A stretch of 64,000 nt of DNA from Mucilaginibacter sp. (GTDB lineage: Bacteria > Bacteroidota > Bacteroidia > Sphingobacteriales > Sphingobacteriaceae), in assembly GCF_025359345.1 (NCBI RefSeq), contig NZ_JANYGQ010000015.1, positions 248,001 through 312,000 of the forward strand. Reading direction: 5' to 3'. Position 1 is the stretch's first letter. Each line of letters begins with the position of its first letter. The notes below the pieces were generated by a model. The model worked only from the letters and a program-made list of their open reading frames with translations. It was not told the DNA's origin and ran no database searches. Below are positions 32,064-40,303 of the stretch, one piece after another. A program made the position numbers and the translations under genes.

Positions 32064-33497
32064 TCACTCTATCCACAGCACACTATTCCCGGTTCCGTAT
32101 TCATTTTGCTCCCAAAGCTTGTTACCCGGGTCGATTATTAGCTTACCGTCTACAACGAATTTGTACAGGTATTTACCTGGTTTAAGGTAAAAGTTAATTA
32201 TCCATTCATCTCCGGCACGGGTCATACTGTAGCCATCGTCATCCCAGTTATTAAAGCTGCCAACCATTCTTACTTTTTTTGCACCGGCATAACCTTTAAG
32301 CCTGAAAGTATGGTTGGGTTTAACGGCAATAAACGAGTTACGTATTCCCCCTTCAGTCGCAAAGTGCGGGTTTGCAGGATCCGTGATCCAGTCGCCATCT
32401 ACAATAAATTTATAATTATAATTACCTGCCGCAAGGGTGGTGGTTAATGCCCAGCCATCTATATTTTTCACCAGGCTTAACTCTTCGCGCCGCCATTTGT
32501 TAAAAGTGCCCGCCAAAAAAACCTTTTTTGCATTTGCATAACCGGCCAGTTTAAAAGTAACATCGTTACCAAGGTTTAAAACCGAATTCAAATTACCCTC
32601 ACCATCCTTCAGCTTTACCGGGTTGCCCGGGTCGGTTACCCAACGGCCATCAACCAAAAAATGGTAAACGTGCTTTCCCTCGCTTAAATAAAGCTGCTTT
32701 TCCCAGCCGCTCCCTTTCTTTTCCAGCACAATTTCGTTGGTTTTCCATTTATTAAAATCGCCGGCAAGAGCCACTTTACGGGCCGATGCGTAGCCCGGCA
32801 GTTTAATGGTGTAATTATATTTAAAGAAAAGTGAGTTGGTATTACCAACACCATCGTCAACCTGTAAAAGGTTGTTAGGGTCGGTTGTCCAGTGCCCGTT
32901 AATAATATATTTGTATTCGTAAGCTCCGGCTGCCAGCTTAACATCGAGAATCCAGCCCCCGTCGGTCTTTTTCATAGCGCCCTTTAACGTACTCCAGTTA
33001 TTAAAATTACCAGACAAAATAACCCTTTTTGCCCTGGTGTTACCCGGCAGGATAAACCTTGTTAGCCCGGATGATAAACCAAAAACTGTAACCTGCGAAA
33101 ACTTATTAACCCCGTACTTAACTTCCTCTGGGTAGCCCGGCGCGCCGGCAAACTCCGGCAAACGGGTAGTAATCTCAAAGGGTGCACTTTGCGGATTGTC
33201 ATTCAAATCGGAAAGTGAACGGTCGAAACGGACCAGGTATTCGTCTTTTGTGGCCAAGTTCCAGCCATCTTCTTCTAATCCCTTATAGTCATTGTCGAAA
33301 AACTTTTCTGCGCTTCGCGCGGTTACACCTGCCACTTTAAGAATACTGTCGATCACTTTCCGGGGCGATTTCAGGTCGATCTGTAATATCAAATGGTCGC
33401 GTGCAATTAGCAGGCTATTCTGGCTTTGGGCCACGGCAGTTTTTATACCGCTTAAAAGCAATACAAAAATGGATACCATATAAACCCTTTGCCTCAT
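32064..33497 (-). CDS. Secreted protein with four tandem glycogen-binding-like (CBM48/E-set) domains
   Basis: The 477-residue product has a signal peptide ending ...KTAVAQS. Residues about 30-140 form an unassigned N-terminal region; from about 145 to the end there are four consecutive domains of about 83 residues, each with a G.FN.W motif (GNFNNW, GDFNKW, GTFNKW, GSFNNW) and a Y.F.VDG.W..DP.N motif. These are the marks of AMPK-beta-like glycogen-binding (CBM48) E-set domains. The protein probably binds alpha-glucans or other sugars outside the cell; no catalytic domain is attached. It follows the aspartic protease gene by 3 bases, an operon. Confidence 0.85.
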   Translation of the reverse strand: MRQRVYMVSIFVLLLSGIKTAVAQSQNSLLIARDHLILQIDLKSPRKVIDSILKVAGVTARSAEKFFDNDYKGLEEDGWNLATKDEYLVRFDRSLSDLNDNPQSAPFEITTRLPEFAGAPGYPEEVKYGVNKFSQVTVFGLSSGLTRFILPGNTRAKRVILSGNFNNWSTLKGAMKKTDGGWILDVKLAAGAYEYKYIINGHWTTDPNNLLQVDDGVGNTNSLFFKYNYTIKLPGYASARKVALAGDFNKWKTNEIVLEKKGSGWEKQLYLSEGKHVYHFLVDGRWVTDPGNPVKLKDGEGNLNSVLNLGNDVTFKLAGYANAKKVFLAGTFNKWRREELSLVKNIDGWALTTTLAAGNYNYKFIVDGDWITDPANPHFATEGGIRNSFIAVKPNHTFRLKGYAGAKKVRMVGSFNNWDDDGYSMTRAGDEWIINFYLKPGKYLYKFVVDGKLIIDPGNKLWEQNEYGTGNSVLWIE

Positions 33498-33500
33498 TTG

Positions 33501-34478
33501 TTAATTTTTATAAATGTACATCTCAAACTCTTTTTTAACGAAATTGATGGTGAATATCCCCCTCGAGAAAAAATCGTACCCTAGAATGCCATCAACCGTT
33601 TGCCCGTAGGCCTTGCCCATTTTTTCCAAATTGGCCACCAGTGCGCGGTTTTTCGCGAAAGTATGGTCAGCCATCGTCAGTTTGTCAAAGCTGGTGTACA
33701 AAACTTCTACACCTGTACCGCCCAGCCCCTTAATTTTGGCGCGACCAATTACTTCCAGTGTCGCCATAAATTTCTTCGATCTGTCATAATCCAACAGGTT
33801 TGTTTCCGCGGCGCTGTCAAAAGCAAACCACAATGTATAATTATTAACGCTTCCTTTTAAAAAAATAACGTCATTGATCAACCTAAAAGGGCTTATCAGC
33901 AAGCGGTCGTGAAATATACGCTCCCCTTCAGGAATATTCCCACTTTTATCCAATTTTTGAATGTAAAGGACGTTGTTAAAAAGATCGACTGTTACTGCAA
34001 AATTTGCAAAAAGCCTTGTACCCAGTAAACCGAGGACCTTTATGTTTCTGCCGTTTTCAATAAATCCAAGGTCGCAAACATGGGCAGTTAGGCGGCTATA
34101 TTGCAGGTCGAGGATTTTAAAATTGCGTACGTAGGTAGTAAACGAACCTGTAGAACCATTAATACCGCCGGTTTCGGGCTCATCAACAACCGGCATACCC
34201 CTGAAATAGGTTGCATTTAATACCAAACCGGGCGCGCCTGTATCCAAAATAAAATTACCCTCCATGGTATCAACCTGCGCTTCAACAACTATGAGGTTGC
34301 CTACCCTTTTAATGGGTACAATCATCGTGGTAAAATCGGCAAACGGCGCAGGGTCGGGGTCATAAACCCGGTGATGCGTATTAAATTTCAACTTGCCAAC
34401 CAAAACTCCTCCATCTGCCAGCGCGTTGCTGTGCCGGCAAATAATAAAAAGGAGCAATATCAGGCAAAATTTTCGCAT
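33501..34478 (-). CDS. Exported aspartyl protease-like protein
   Basis: The 325-residue product has a signal peptide (MRKFCLILLLFIICRHSNALAD). Two active-site-like triads are visible: DTG at 79-81 in FILDTGAPGLVLNAT and DSA at 221-223 in WFAFDSAAETNLLDY, and after each a hydrophobic-Gly motif (KVLGLLGTRLF and VDGILGYDFFSRG) typical of the retropepsin/pepsin fold. It is therefore a two-lobed bacterial aspartyl protease, probably periplasmic. Substrate unknown; the DSA triad, with Ala in place of Gly, is tolerated in retropepsins such as plant and phage relatives. The start of the sugar-binding gene is 3 bases downstream. Confidence 0.85.
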   Translation of the reverse strand: MRKFCLILLLFIICRHSNALADGGVLVGKLKFNTHHRVYDPDPAPFADFTTMIVPIKRVGNLIVVEAQVDTMEGNFILDTGAPGLVLNATYFRGMPVVDEPETGGINGSTGSFTTYVRNFKILDLQYSRLTAHVCDLGFIENGRNIKVLGLLGTRLFANFAVTVDLFNNVLYIQKLDKSGNIPEGERIFHDRLLISPFRLINDVIFLKGSVNNYTLWFAFDSAAETNLLDYDRSKKFMATLEVIGRAKIKGLGGTGVEVLYTSFDKLTMADHTFAKNRALVANLEKMGKAYGQTVDGILGYDFFSRGIFTINFVKKEFEMYIYKN

Positions 34479-34604
34479 CAGTTTGGTTGATGCTTAATAG
34501 ACCCATTTTTTGGTGTGATAGTTACAGGGGAAGTAAAAAAAGTCTTGAGTCTGGAGTAAAAAAAATCAACCCCTTGACTTAGTACAAACAAGGTCTACAT
34601 GCAC

Positions 34605-34665
34605 GCAAAGCGTTCCATTTTTACACGCGGAACACCCGGAACACTGTTAAACATGCTGATTATCA
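34605..34665 (-). repeat. GTTCC element, copy 2
   Basis: Reverse complement of this stretch reads TGATAATCAGCATG ... GTTCCGCGTGTAAAAATGG ... AACGCTTTGC, matching 3908-3966 at nearly all positions. It lies between two minus-strand genes in a 273-base gap that otherwise shows no gene. Confidence 0.65.
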
Positions 34666-34751
34666 AATATTTGGAAAAATGACTTTTTTCAATCTTCCGA
34701 ACGCCTGTAGACTTAAGACTCAGAACTTAAGACTTTTGACTTCCTTCCCAC

Positions 34752-36734
34752 CTACCTCACCAGCAACACCCACCCCGATTGCTTCGGCACATAATCATCT
34801 TTAAAATCGACAATATAATAATACGTACCAGCGGGTAGCCGGCCGCCATTCGCGCTTCCATCCCAGGGTTTGCTGTAGCCGATACTGTGGTAAACCAACT
34901 GCCCGTAGCGGTTATAAACGTTAAACTCGGCTTTAGGGTAATTGTCGGCGTTTTTGATAAACCAATTGTCGTTGATGCCATCGCCGTTTGGCGAAAAGCT
35001 GTTTACCGCAGCAAGCACTTTATAAACGCGTACAAACACGTTACTGGTGGCCTCACCGCAGCTAACACCCGATACAACATGCAGCGTGTAGGTAATATCA
35101 ACCGGCGATTTACAAGTTGGTGTTAAAGAGTTTGCGTCATCAAGGTAATCCGACGGTGTCCAATGTACCGAAATATTGTCCCCGGCTGCTGTCCCGCTTA
35201 ATTTCACGGTTTGTCCGTCGAACATTCTCAGCGCCTTTCCGGCATCGGCAACCGGCTTTAGCAGCACTTTAACCGTTAGCTGTGCCGTAGGCTGTAAACT
35301 ACAGCCATCGTTGCTTACCGTTACCGTATAAAGAGTGGTTACCGATGGGCTTGCCATTGGGTTGGCGATGTCGTCATGGTCGAGCCCGGTTGAAGGCTCC
35401 CATTTGTAGTGCGTGATATTATTACCGGTTGCGGTAAGCTGCACTGCATCGCCCTGGCAAACCTGCGCATCGCTTATTTGCTGAACAGATGGCGCCGCGA
35501 AGACCTTAACAGTGGTCGACGTGAAAAATGGGCAGTTATTTTTTGTTGCCCTAAGGGTATATACACCCTCATCGGCCAGGCTGGCGGTTTGGGTAACAAC
35601 AGGGCTGTTTTCTGCTGATATATAATTATTCGGTCCTGTCCATAAATAAGTTTCGGCGCCCGACGCCCGTAGCTGTACCGGCTGCCCTTCGCAGGCGCTG
35701 GTATTTGCAGTCACCCCTACATCGGGCGGCGGGTAAACATTAACGGTAAGCGGGTCGGAATAAATGCGGCATTGCTCTGCGCCGATCGTTGCCTTGTTTA
35801 ATATGCCTATCCTGTATTGATATTTGCCCGCCGCGGCGTTCGGGAGGGTAACATCTACTGTTAAACTTTTTGCACCCGGGATATCCACCCAGCCATTACC
35901 GTCATTTAAATTCTGTTGCCATTTATAGTCAGGGTTATCATAACCGGTTTGCTGTGCAACAAGGGTATAGTTTAAGTTATCATTCTGGCAAGTGCTTTTT
36001 GGGTCGATGTTACCAATTGTTGTAAACCCCGTTTGTATCAGGGGACCGCAGGCGCTAAAGGTGATATCATCCAGCGCCAGGTCGTTCCCGTTACCACCTG
36101 CGCCATTATTAATCATCTTAACCACCAGGTCCGACCCATCCGATGGGCTGGTAAAAAAAGTGCCATACTGAACCCAGGTTGGTTCTTCGCTTTCTAATAT
36201 GTCGCCCGTTTCATATTGTTTTACTAATGTGCCATCCGTTTTTTCAATCCTGAAAGTAATATTCGGCCTCGAGTAACCCTGGGTTTGCGGCAGCGGGCGC
36301 AGTATATTCATTATCCAGGCGGCAAACTGATAGGTAGTATTGGGACAAAGTTTACTGCCATCCACCTTATAGGTAAAAAATAGGCTCGGATCAATGGTGG
36401 CGTTGATTACCATCATGTATCCAAAGTCCTCCCCTGTTACCAAACCCGTGTGGTCTTTTGCCACAGCCTGCCATGTGCCACCTTTACATGATGAGCCCAT
36501 CCGCTGTAAAATAGCATACGTGCCATCATTTCCCCCGCAACCAGGGCCATAAACATATGTTAAATCGGTAACACCTGCCGGAAGTGGTGATCCGCCATCA
36601 AACACGGTGCCATGCCCAAAAGTTTCGTTAATTACCGGTGCACCCAAACTGCCAGTACAGGTTTGCGCCTTAAGCCGGCAAGCGAAAGCACATATAAAAC
36701 CAACTAAGAATGCAGTGTATAAAATCCGGCGCAT
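34752..36734 (-). CDS. Type IX-secreted protein with Ig-like domains and gliding-motility C-terminal domain
   Basis: The 660-residue product has a signal peptide (ending RLKAQT), an N-terminal beta-sandwich at about 30-220 (VINETFGHGTVFDGGSPLPAG, GNDLALDDITFSACGP), then Ig/PKD-like repeats (VYPPPDVGVTAN..., VFAAPSVQQISDAQVCQGDA, SDAQVCQGDAVQLTATG), and a C-terminal CHU_C domain (SFSPNGDGINDNWFI, FNVYNRYGQLVY, PAGTYYYIVDFKDD). The last domain is the type B signal for export through the type IX secretion system. It is probably a surface adhesin or sugar-binding protein; the secretion machinery is not in this window. Confidence 0.92.
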   Translation of the reverse strand: MRRILYTAFLVGFICAFACRLKAQTCTGSLGAPVINETFGHGTVFDGGSPLPAGVTDLTYVYGPGCGGNDGTYAILQRMGSSCKGGTWQAVAKDHTGLVTGEDFGYMMVINATIDPSLFFTYKVDGSKLCPNTTYQFAAWIMNILRPLPQTQGYSRPNITFRIEKTDGTLVKQYETGDILESEEPTWVQYGTFFTSPSDGSDLVVKMINNGAGGNGNDLALDDITFSACGPLIQTGFTTIGNIDPKSTCQNDNLNYTLVAQQTGYDNPDYKWQQNLNDGNGWVDIPGAKSLTVDVTLPNAAAGKYQYRIGILNKATIGAEQCRIYSDPLTVNVYPPPDVGVTANTSACEGQPVQLRASGAETYLWTGPNNYISAENSPVVTQTASLADEGVYTLRATKNNCPFFTSTTVKVFAAPSVQQISDAQVCQGDAVQLTATGNNITHYKWEPSTGLDHDDIANPMASPSVTTLYTVTVSNDGCSLQPTAQLTVKVLLKPVADAGKALRMFDGQTVKLSGTAAGDNISVHWTPSDYLDDANSLTPTCKSPVDITYTLHVVSGVSCGEATSNVFVRVYKVLAAVNSFSPNGDGINDNWFIKNADNYPKAEFNVYNRYGQLVYHSIGYSKPWDGSANGGRLPAGTYYYIVDFKDDYVPKQSGWVLLVR

Positions 36735-36868
36735 TGGGTTACTACAAAACTTGATGTATGCAACCTATAAAAATATAATTTATTGCGGATAAATAAGAAG
36801 GAAGCAAGAAAGCAAGAACCAAGAAATCAATAAATTAAGAAGCAGCATAAAATGTGTAGAAACAAAAA

Positions 36869-36888
36869 AGCCAGGATTTCTCCCGGCT
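36869..36888 (-). terminator. Terminator of rpoD
   Basis: AGCCAGGA (36869-36876) pairs with TCCCGGCT (36881-36888) with one mismatch and a TTTC loop; on the minus strand the stem is followed by seven T. It lies about 40 bases past the rpoD stop. CAAGAAATCAAG and CTTGATTCTTG words flank it (36797-36840 and 36893-36928). Confidence 0.75.
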
Positions 36889-36929
36889 CTTTTATCTTGA
36901 TTCTTGTATCTTGATTTCTTGACTCTCTT

Positions 36930-37790
36930 CTACCCGAGATATGATTTCAGGATTTTGCTTCTTGAAGTATGGCGTAAACGCTGTAACGCTTTATCCTTTA
37001 TCTGGCGAACACGTTCGCGGGTAAGGTTAAACTTCTCGCCTATTTCCTCCAATGATAATGGATGATTGGTACCTAACCCAAAGAACAGCACAATAATTTC
37101 GCGCTCGCGTTCAGTAAGCGTCGATAGCGAACGTTTTATTTCTTCGGATAATGATTCGTTAATTAATATCGAATCGGTATTTGGCTCCTGGTTTTCCAGT
37201 ACGTCCAACAAAGTATTTTCTTCACCCTGTACAAACGGCGCATCCATTGATACATGGCGGCCAGAGTTGCTTAACGTGTCGGATATTTTGTCGACAGTGG
37301 TTTCCAGCATATCGGCAAGTTCTTCGGGCGATGGTTCGCGCTCAAATTCCTGCTCAAGTTTTGAAAACGCTTTGCTTATTTTACTTAACGAGCCTACCTG
37401 GTTTAAGGGTAAACGTACTATACGCGATTGCTCGGCAATAGCCTGCAATATCGATTGGCGGATCCACCAAACGGCGTATGATATAAATTTAAAACCTTTG
37501 GTTTCGTCAAAACGCTTTGCAGCTTTTATCAAACCTAAGTTACCTTCGTTTATTAAATCGCCAAGGGTAAGTCCCTGGTTTTGATATTGCTTAGCTACCG
37601 AAACCACGAAACGAAGGTTGGTTTTTGTTAAGCGTTCTAAAGCCGCCTGGTCACCTTCCCGTATTTTTTGAGCTAAAATTACTTCTTCTTCGGCTGTTAT
37701 CAGGTCAACTTTACCAATTTCGTGCAGATATTTATCAAGTGATTGCGACTCACGATTGGTAATAGATTGTGTTATTTTGAGTTGTCTCAT
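36930..37790 (-). CDS. rpoD: Primary sigma factor RpoD/SigA
   Basis: The 286-residue protein lacks the long region 1.1 and non-conserved insert of E. coli RpoD, as is usual in Bacteroidota. It shows region 1.2 ([15 protein letters not shown]), region 2 ([36 protein letters not shown]), region 3 and region 4 with the helix-turn-helix [20 protein letters not shown]. It directs RNA polymerase to the TTTG/TANNTTTG promoters seen in this window. A -7 box and an inverted repeat stand in its own promoter (37835-37856) and a terminator follows at 36869-36888. Confidence 0.97.
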   Translation of the reverse strand: MRQLKITQSITNRESQSLDKYLHEIGKVDLITAEEEVILAQKIREGDQAALERLTKTNLRFVVSVAKQYQNQGLTLGDLINEGNLGLIKAAKRFDETKGFKFISYAVWWIRQSILQAIAEQSRIVRLPLNQVGSLSKISKAFSKLEQEFEREPSPEELADMLETTVDKISDTLSNSGRHVSMDAPFVQGEENTLLDVLENQEPNTDSILINESLSEEIKRSLSTLTEREREIIVLFFGLGTNHPLSLEEIGEKFNLTRERVRQIKDKALQRLRHTSRSKILKSYLG

Positions 37791-37834
37791 TTATATTTAT
37801 TAACCTCGATTGTGTTGTTTTAGAAATGAACGTG

Positions 37835-37856
37835 CAAAGCTATAAAATTGTTATAG
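37835..37856 (-). promoter_or_regulatory. rpoD -7 element with overlapping inverted repeat
   Basis: On the minus strand TAGCTTTG (RC of 37835-37842) matches TANNTTTG exactly, about 45 bases upstream of the start codon. The 17-base inverted repeat CTATAA-AATTG-TTATAG (37840-37856) overlaps its upstream edge. No TTTG was found at -33. Confidence 0.5.
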
Positions 37857-37951
37857 AAAATTTTCAGGAATTTTCAATAAAATAAATATTTACATTTTAC
37901 TGATTTCATGCGTGTTATTGCACGGTTTTTGTGGTTGGCGGCGCGTAATTC

Positions 37952-38791
37952 TCATATATCATTCAGGTTAAAAGTTTCGTTTAGTTTTATCCCTTTTTCG
38001 GTATTTTTAAGCGTACAACACTCATTCACCGGGTCGTGTTCAAGGTACAAAATATATTCTTTTTCCGCAGCTTCGGTTAAAAAAAGTTTTTTTTCATGTA
38101 AAGTTGTCAACGGAAACATATCATAAGCCATCACATATGGCAGCGGTATATGACCGGTTGACGGCAGCAAATCAGCCATATATAAAATATTTTTTTCTTT
38201 ATAGCTTATGAGCGGCAGCATCATGGCATCTGTATGCCCATAAACAAACCGTACATTAAAATTATCGCTGAATTTCACGCCATCTTCTGTCGAAATAAAC
38301 TTTAGCTGACCGCTTTCCTGTATCGGTAAAATATTTTCTTTTAAAAACGATGCTTTCTCGCGATCGTTTGGATTAACGGCCCAGTCCCAGTGCTGTGCGT
38401 TGCTCCAATAGGTTGCGTTTTTAAAGGCCGGCAATAGTTTTTCGCCATCCCGAACCACTGCCCCACCCACATGATCAAAATGCAAGTGGGTTAAAAACAC
38501 GTCGGTAATATCATCGCGGTGAAAACCCAGCGCGGCTAACGATTTATCAAGCGTAGCATCGCCGTGCAAATAATAATGACTAAAAAACTTCTCGTCCTGT
38601 TTGTTGCCGATTCCGGTATCAATCAAAATTAATTTACCGCCATCCTCAACCAACAGGCAGCGCATGGCCCAGGTGCACAGGTTGTTTTCGTCAGCTGGGT
38701 TGGTCCTGCTCCACAGGGTCTTGGGCACAACGCCAAACATGGCGCCGCCGTCGAGTTTAAAAAAGCCGGTATCTATTGTGTGTAGTTTCAT
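37952..38791 (-). CDS. Metallo-beta-lactamase-fold hydrolase
   Basis: The 279-residue protein shows the metal-binding motif THLHFDHVGG, a later His in RFVYGHTDAMM and the Asp/His pairs in MADLLPSTGHIPLP and LEHDP. This is the quorum-quenching lactonase/AHL-hydrolase-like subgroup or a related phosphoryl or sulfatase branch; the substrate cannot be decided. A GAACTATCAACTATG word lies directly upstream of the start. It is divergent in no obvious operon, being followed downstream by the rpoD promoter. Confidence 0.9.
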   Translation of the reverse strand: MKLHTIDTGFFKLDGGAMFGVVPKTLWSRTNPADENNLCTWAMRCLLVEDGGKLILIDTGIGNKQDEKFFSHYYLHGDATLDKSLAALGFHRDDITDVFLTHLHFDHVGGAVVRDGEKLLPAFKNATYWSNAQHWDWAVNPNDREKASFLKENILPIQESGQLKFISTEDGVKFSDNFNVRFVYGHTDAMMLPLISYKEKNILYMADLLPSTGHIPLPYVMAYDMFPLTTLHEKKLFLTEAAEKEYILYLEHDPVNECCTLKNTEKGIKLNETFNLNDI

Positions 38792-38793
38792 TT

Positions 38794-38818
38794 GTAGTTC
38801 ATAGTTGATAGTTCATAG
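38794..38818. repeat. TAGTTCATAGTTGATAGTTCAT word upstream of the MBL gene
   Basis: Twenty-five bases here are identical to the word at 55492-55516, inside and upstream of the maf start. The word consists of the heptamers GTTCATA and GTTGATA in direct order. Confidence 0.7.
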
Positions 38819-38833
38819 CCAAACATGTGCAAC

Positions 38834-38978
38834 CGTCATCGAGGAACGAAGCAATCTCTGAACTCGCTAATCACAGACCTTTATGTTTATGGTGAACAAC
38901 ATGCGGTTTCAAGGCCACCACAAAAACAAAGGTCCTTGACTGTCCTTCGTAGAGATTGCTTCGTTCCTCGCAATGACG
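38834..38978. repeat. CATTGCGAGGAACGAAGCAA palindromic element, full copy 1
   Basis: The left end CGTCATCGAGGAACGAAGC continues AATCTCTG and the right end AGATTGCTTCGTTCCTCGC continues AATGACG; the two arms are inverted repeats of about 25 bases, 145 bases in total. The copy at 58677-58823 is the same length (147) and shares parts of the centre, for example GTAGAG(A/T)TTGC. No open frame of note lies inside. Confidence 0.8.
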
Positions 38979-38983
38979 AGTGG

Positions 38984-39277
38984 TTATTTATTTTTTATAT
39001 CTTTTAATTCGATTCCAAATTCTGTAAACAATTGTACGGCTGTGCGAAGGTTACTATTTTCTTCATCTCCTAACGCGTAAACCACCCTTATCTCCTTATC
39101 CAAACACAAAGTCAGCATTTCATGCGCATATGATAGTGATGAAGGGTTTGGCAGCTTTAAAATCTGCATAAATGCCGGCATTTCCTGGTAATCACCTAAA
39201 ATAATATTATCGGCGCGAAATTGTTTTTTTAGCCTGTGCGCTTCGGACGATGTGGCTGCAGTTATCAAAATGTTCAT
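38984..39277 (-). CDS. Small protein of unknown function downstream of the LolD-like gene
   Basis: I do not recognise this 97-residue protein. It opens MNILITAATSSEAHRLKKQF with a beta-alpha pattern like the first strand and helix of a Rossmann-type domain, continues with ADNIILGDYQEMPAF and ends FGIELKDIKNK; it has no signal or membrane segment. The start lies 6 bases after the stop of the LolD-like ABC ATPase, so the two are probably co-transcribed. The stop is 6 bases from the palindromic element at 38834-38978. Confidence 0.65.
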   Translation of the reverse strand: MNILITAATSSEAHRLKKQFRADNIILGDYQEMPAFMQILKLPNPSSLSYAHEMLTLCLDKEIRVVYALGDEENSNLRTAVQLFTEFGIELKDIKNK

Positions 39278-39283
39278 ATCAAC

Positions 39284-39937
39284 TTACTGAACTATTAAAC
39301 CATCCTTCATCGATACCGTGCGGTCACTCATGTCAGCAAGGTCTTTGTTGTGGGTCACTATCACAAATGTTTGGTTAAAATCCTTACGCAGCTTAATAAA
39401 CAATTCATGCAACTCCAATGAATTAGCCGAATCCAGGTTCCCCGAAGGCTCATCTGCAAAAATAATCGACGGGCTGTTTATTAGTGCCCTGGCTACTGCA
39501 ACTCTTTGCTGCTCACCGCCAGATAGCTGGTTGGGCTTGTGGTTCAGCCTGTCGCCCAGGCCAAGCAGGTCAAGCAGTTCGGTTGCGCGCTTTTCGGCGT
39601 CTTTACGGGGTGTTCCGGCAATAAATGCCGGGATACAAACATTTTCAATGGCATCAAACTCGCCCAGCAAATGGTGAAACTGGAATATAAAACCCAGGCG
39701 CTGGTTGCGAAAGGCGCTTAAATCTTTATTGTTTAAGCCACTTACCTCCGTATTATCGATATAAATTTTGCCGATGTCGGGCCTGTCCAGTGTACCTAAA
39801 ATATTCAGCAGCGTACTTTTACCAGCGCCGGATGCACCCACGATGGTCACAATTTCGCCTTCGCCAACTTCAAAATCGACACCCTTTAGTATTTGCAGCT
39901 GGCCGTATGCTTTATGGATATTTTCAGCTTTGAGCAT
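39284..39937 (-). CDS. lolD: ABC transporter ATP-binding protein, LolD/MacB type
   Basis: The 217-residue ATPase has Walker [11 protein letters not shown]-loop FHHLLGEF, signature [15 protein letters not shown] and Walker [13 protein letters not shown] with the switch His in [11 protein letters not shown]. The FQFHHLL and GNLDSANS motifs place it in the LolD/MacB/FtsE group, which works with membrane subunits of the LolC/E or MacB type; these are not adjacent. lolD is the best but not certain symbol. The small unknown gene follows by 6 bases. Confidence 0.85.
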   Translation of the reverse strand: MLKAENIHKAYGQLQILKGVDFEVGEGEIVTIVGASGAGKSTLLNILGTLDRPDIGKIYIDNTEVSGLNNKDLSAFRNQRLGFIFQFHHLLGEFDAIENVCIPAFIAGTPRKDAEKRATELLDLLGLGDRLNHKPNQLSGGEQQRVAVARALINSPSIIFADEPSGNLDSANSLELHELFIKLRKDFNQTFVIVTHNKDLADMSDRTVSMKDGLIVQ

Positions 39938-40002
39938 GGGCGAATTTAGAGATTAGTGATTAGAGATTGGAGATTAGGTGAAAAAATATTCATCTTATTT
40001 TC

Positions 40003-40048
40003 GCCGGATTAAAATCCGGCGCTACAAAATGCATCGAGCCGATGGCTC
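40003..40048 (+). repeat. Two-hairpin intergenic element, copy B
   Basis: Hairpin 1 GCCGGATTAAAATCCGGC (40003-40020), then GCTACAAAATGCATC, then hairpin 2 GAGCC-GAT-GGCTC (40036-40048). Hairpin 1 differs from copy A by paired changes (GGG/CCC to GGA/TCC). Confidence 0.8.
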
Positions 40049-40091
40049 TTAGCTGGAATTCGGCGATAAATTAGTCTTAACCTATCCCAAA

Positions 40092-40138
40092 GAGGCGTAG
40101 CCTCGGCCCATATTGTAGCGCTGGATTTTAATCCAGCG
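40092..40138 (-). repeat. Two-hairpin intergenic element, copy C (inverted)
   Basis: Read on the minus strand: hairpin 1 CGCTGGATTAAAATCCAGCG (RC of 40119-40138), CTACAATATGGGCC, then hairpin 2 GAGGC-TAC-GCCTC (RC of 40092-40104). Both stems differ from copies A and B by compensatory base pairs. Confidence 0.8.
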
Positions 40139-40303
40139 GCTACAGGACCGCATTTTTACCCGGCATAAAATGCCCGGGTTACCATCACACTCACCAAACA
40201 AAAATTTTACTCACCAAAAAGTAAAAAACTACCTTCTAATCTCCGCCCTCTAATCACTAATCTCAAACAAAATCCTAACTTTACCGCAAATTCTTTACAC
40301 AAC

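Larger units (their letters stand above)
39938..40303. other. 366-base divergent region with paired two-hairpin elements and mirrored words
   Basis: No gene is seen. From left to right it holds GATTAGTGATTAGAGATTGG words (39956-39979), element copy B (40003-40048), copy C on the other strand (40092-40138), a further hairpin ACCCGGCAT-AAA-ATGCCCGGGT (about 40157-40179), and mirrored CTAATCACTAATCTC words (40233-40266) just before the sucC promoter region. A TAACTTTA box at about 40274 may be the sucC -7 element. Confidence 0.65.
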
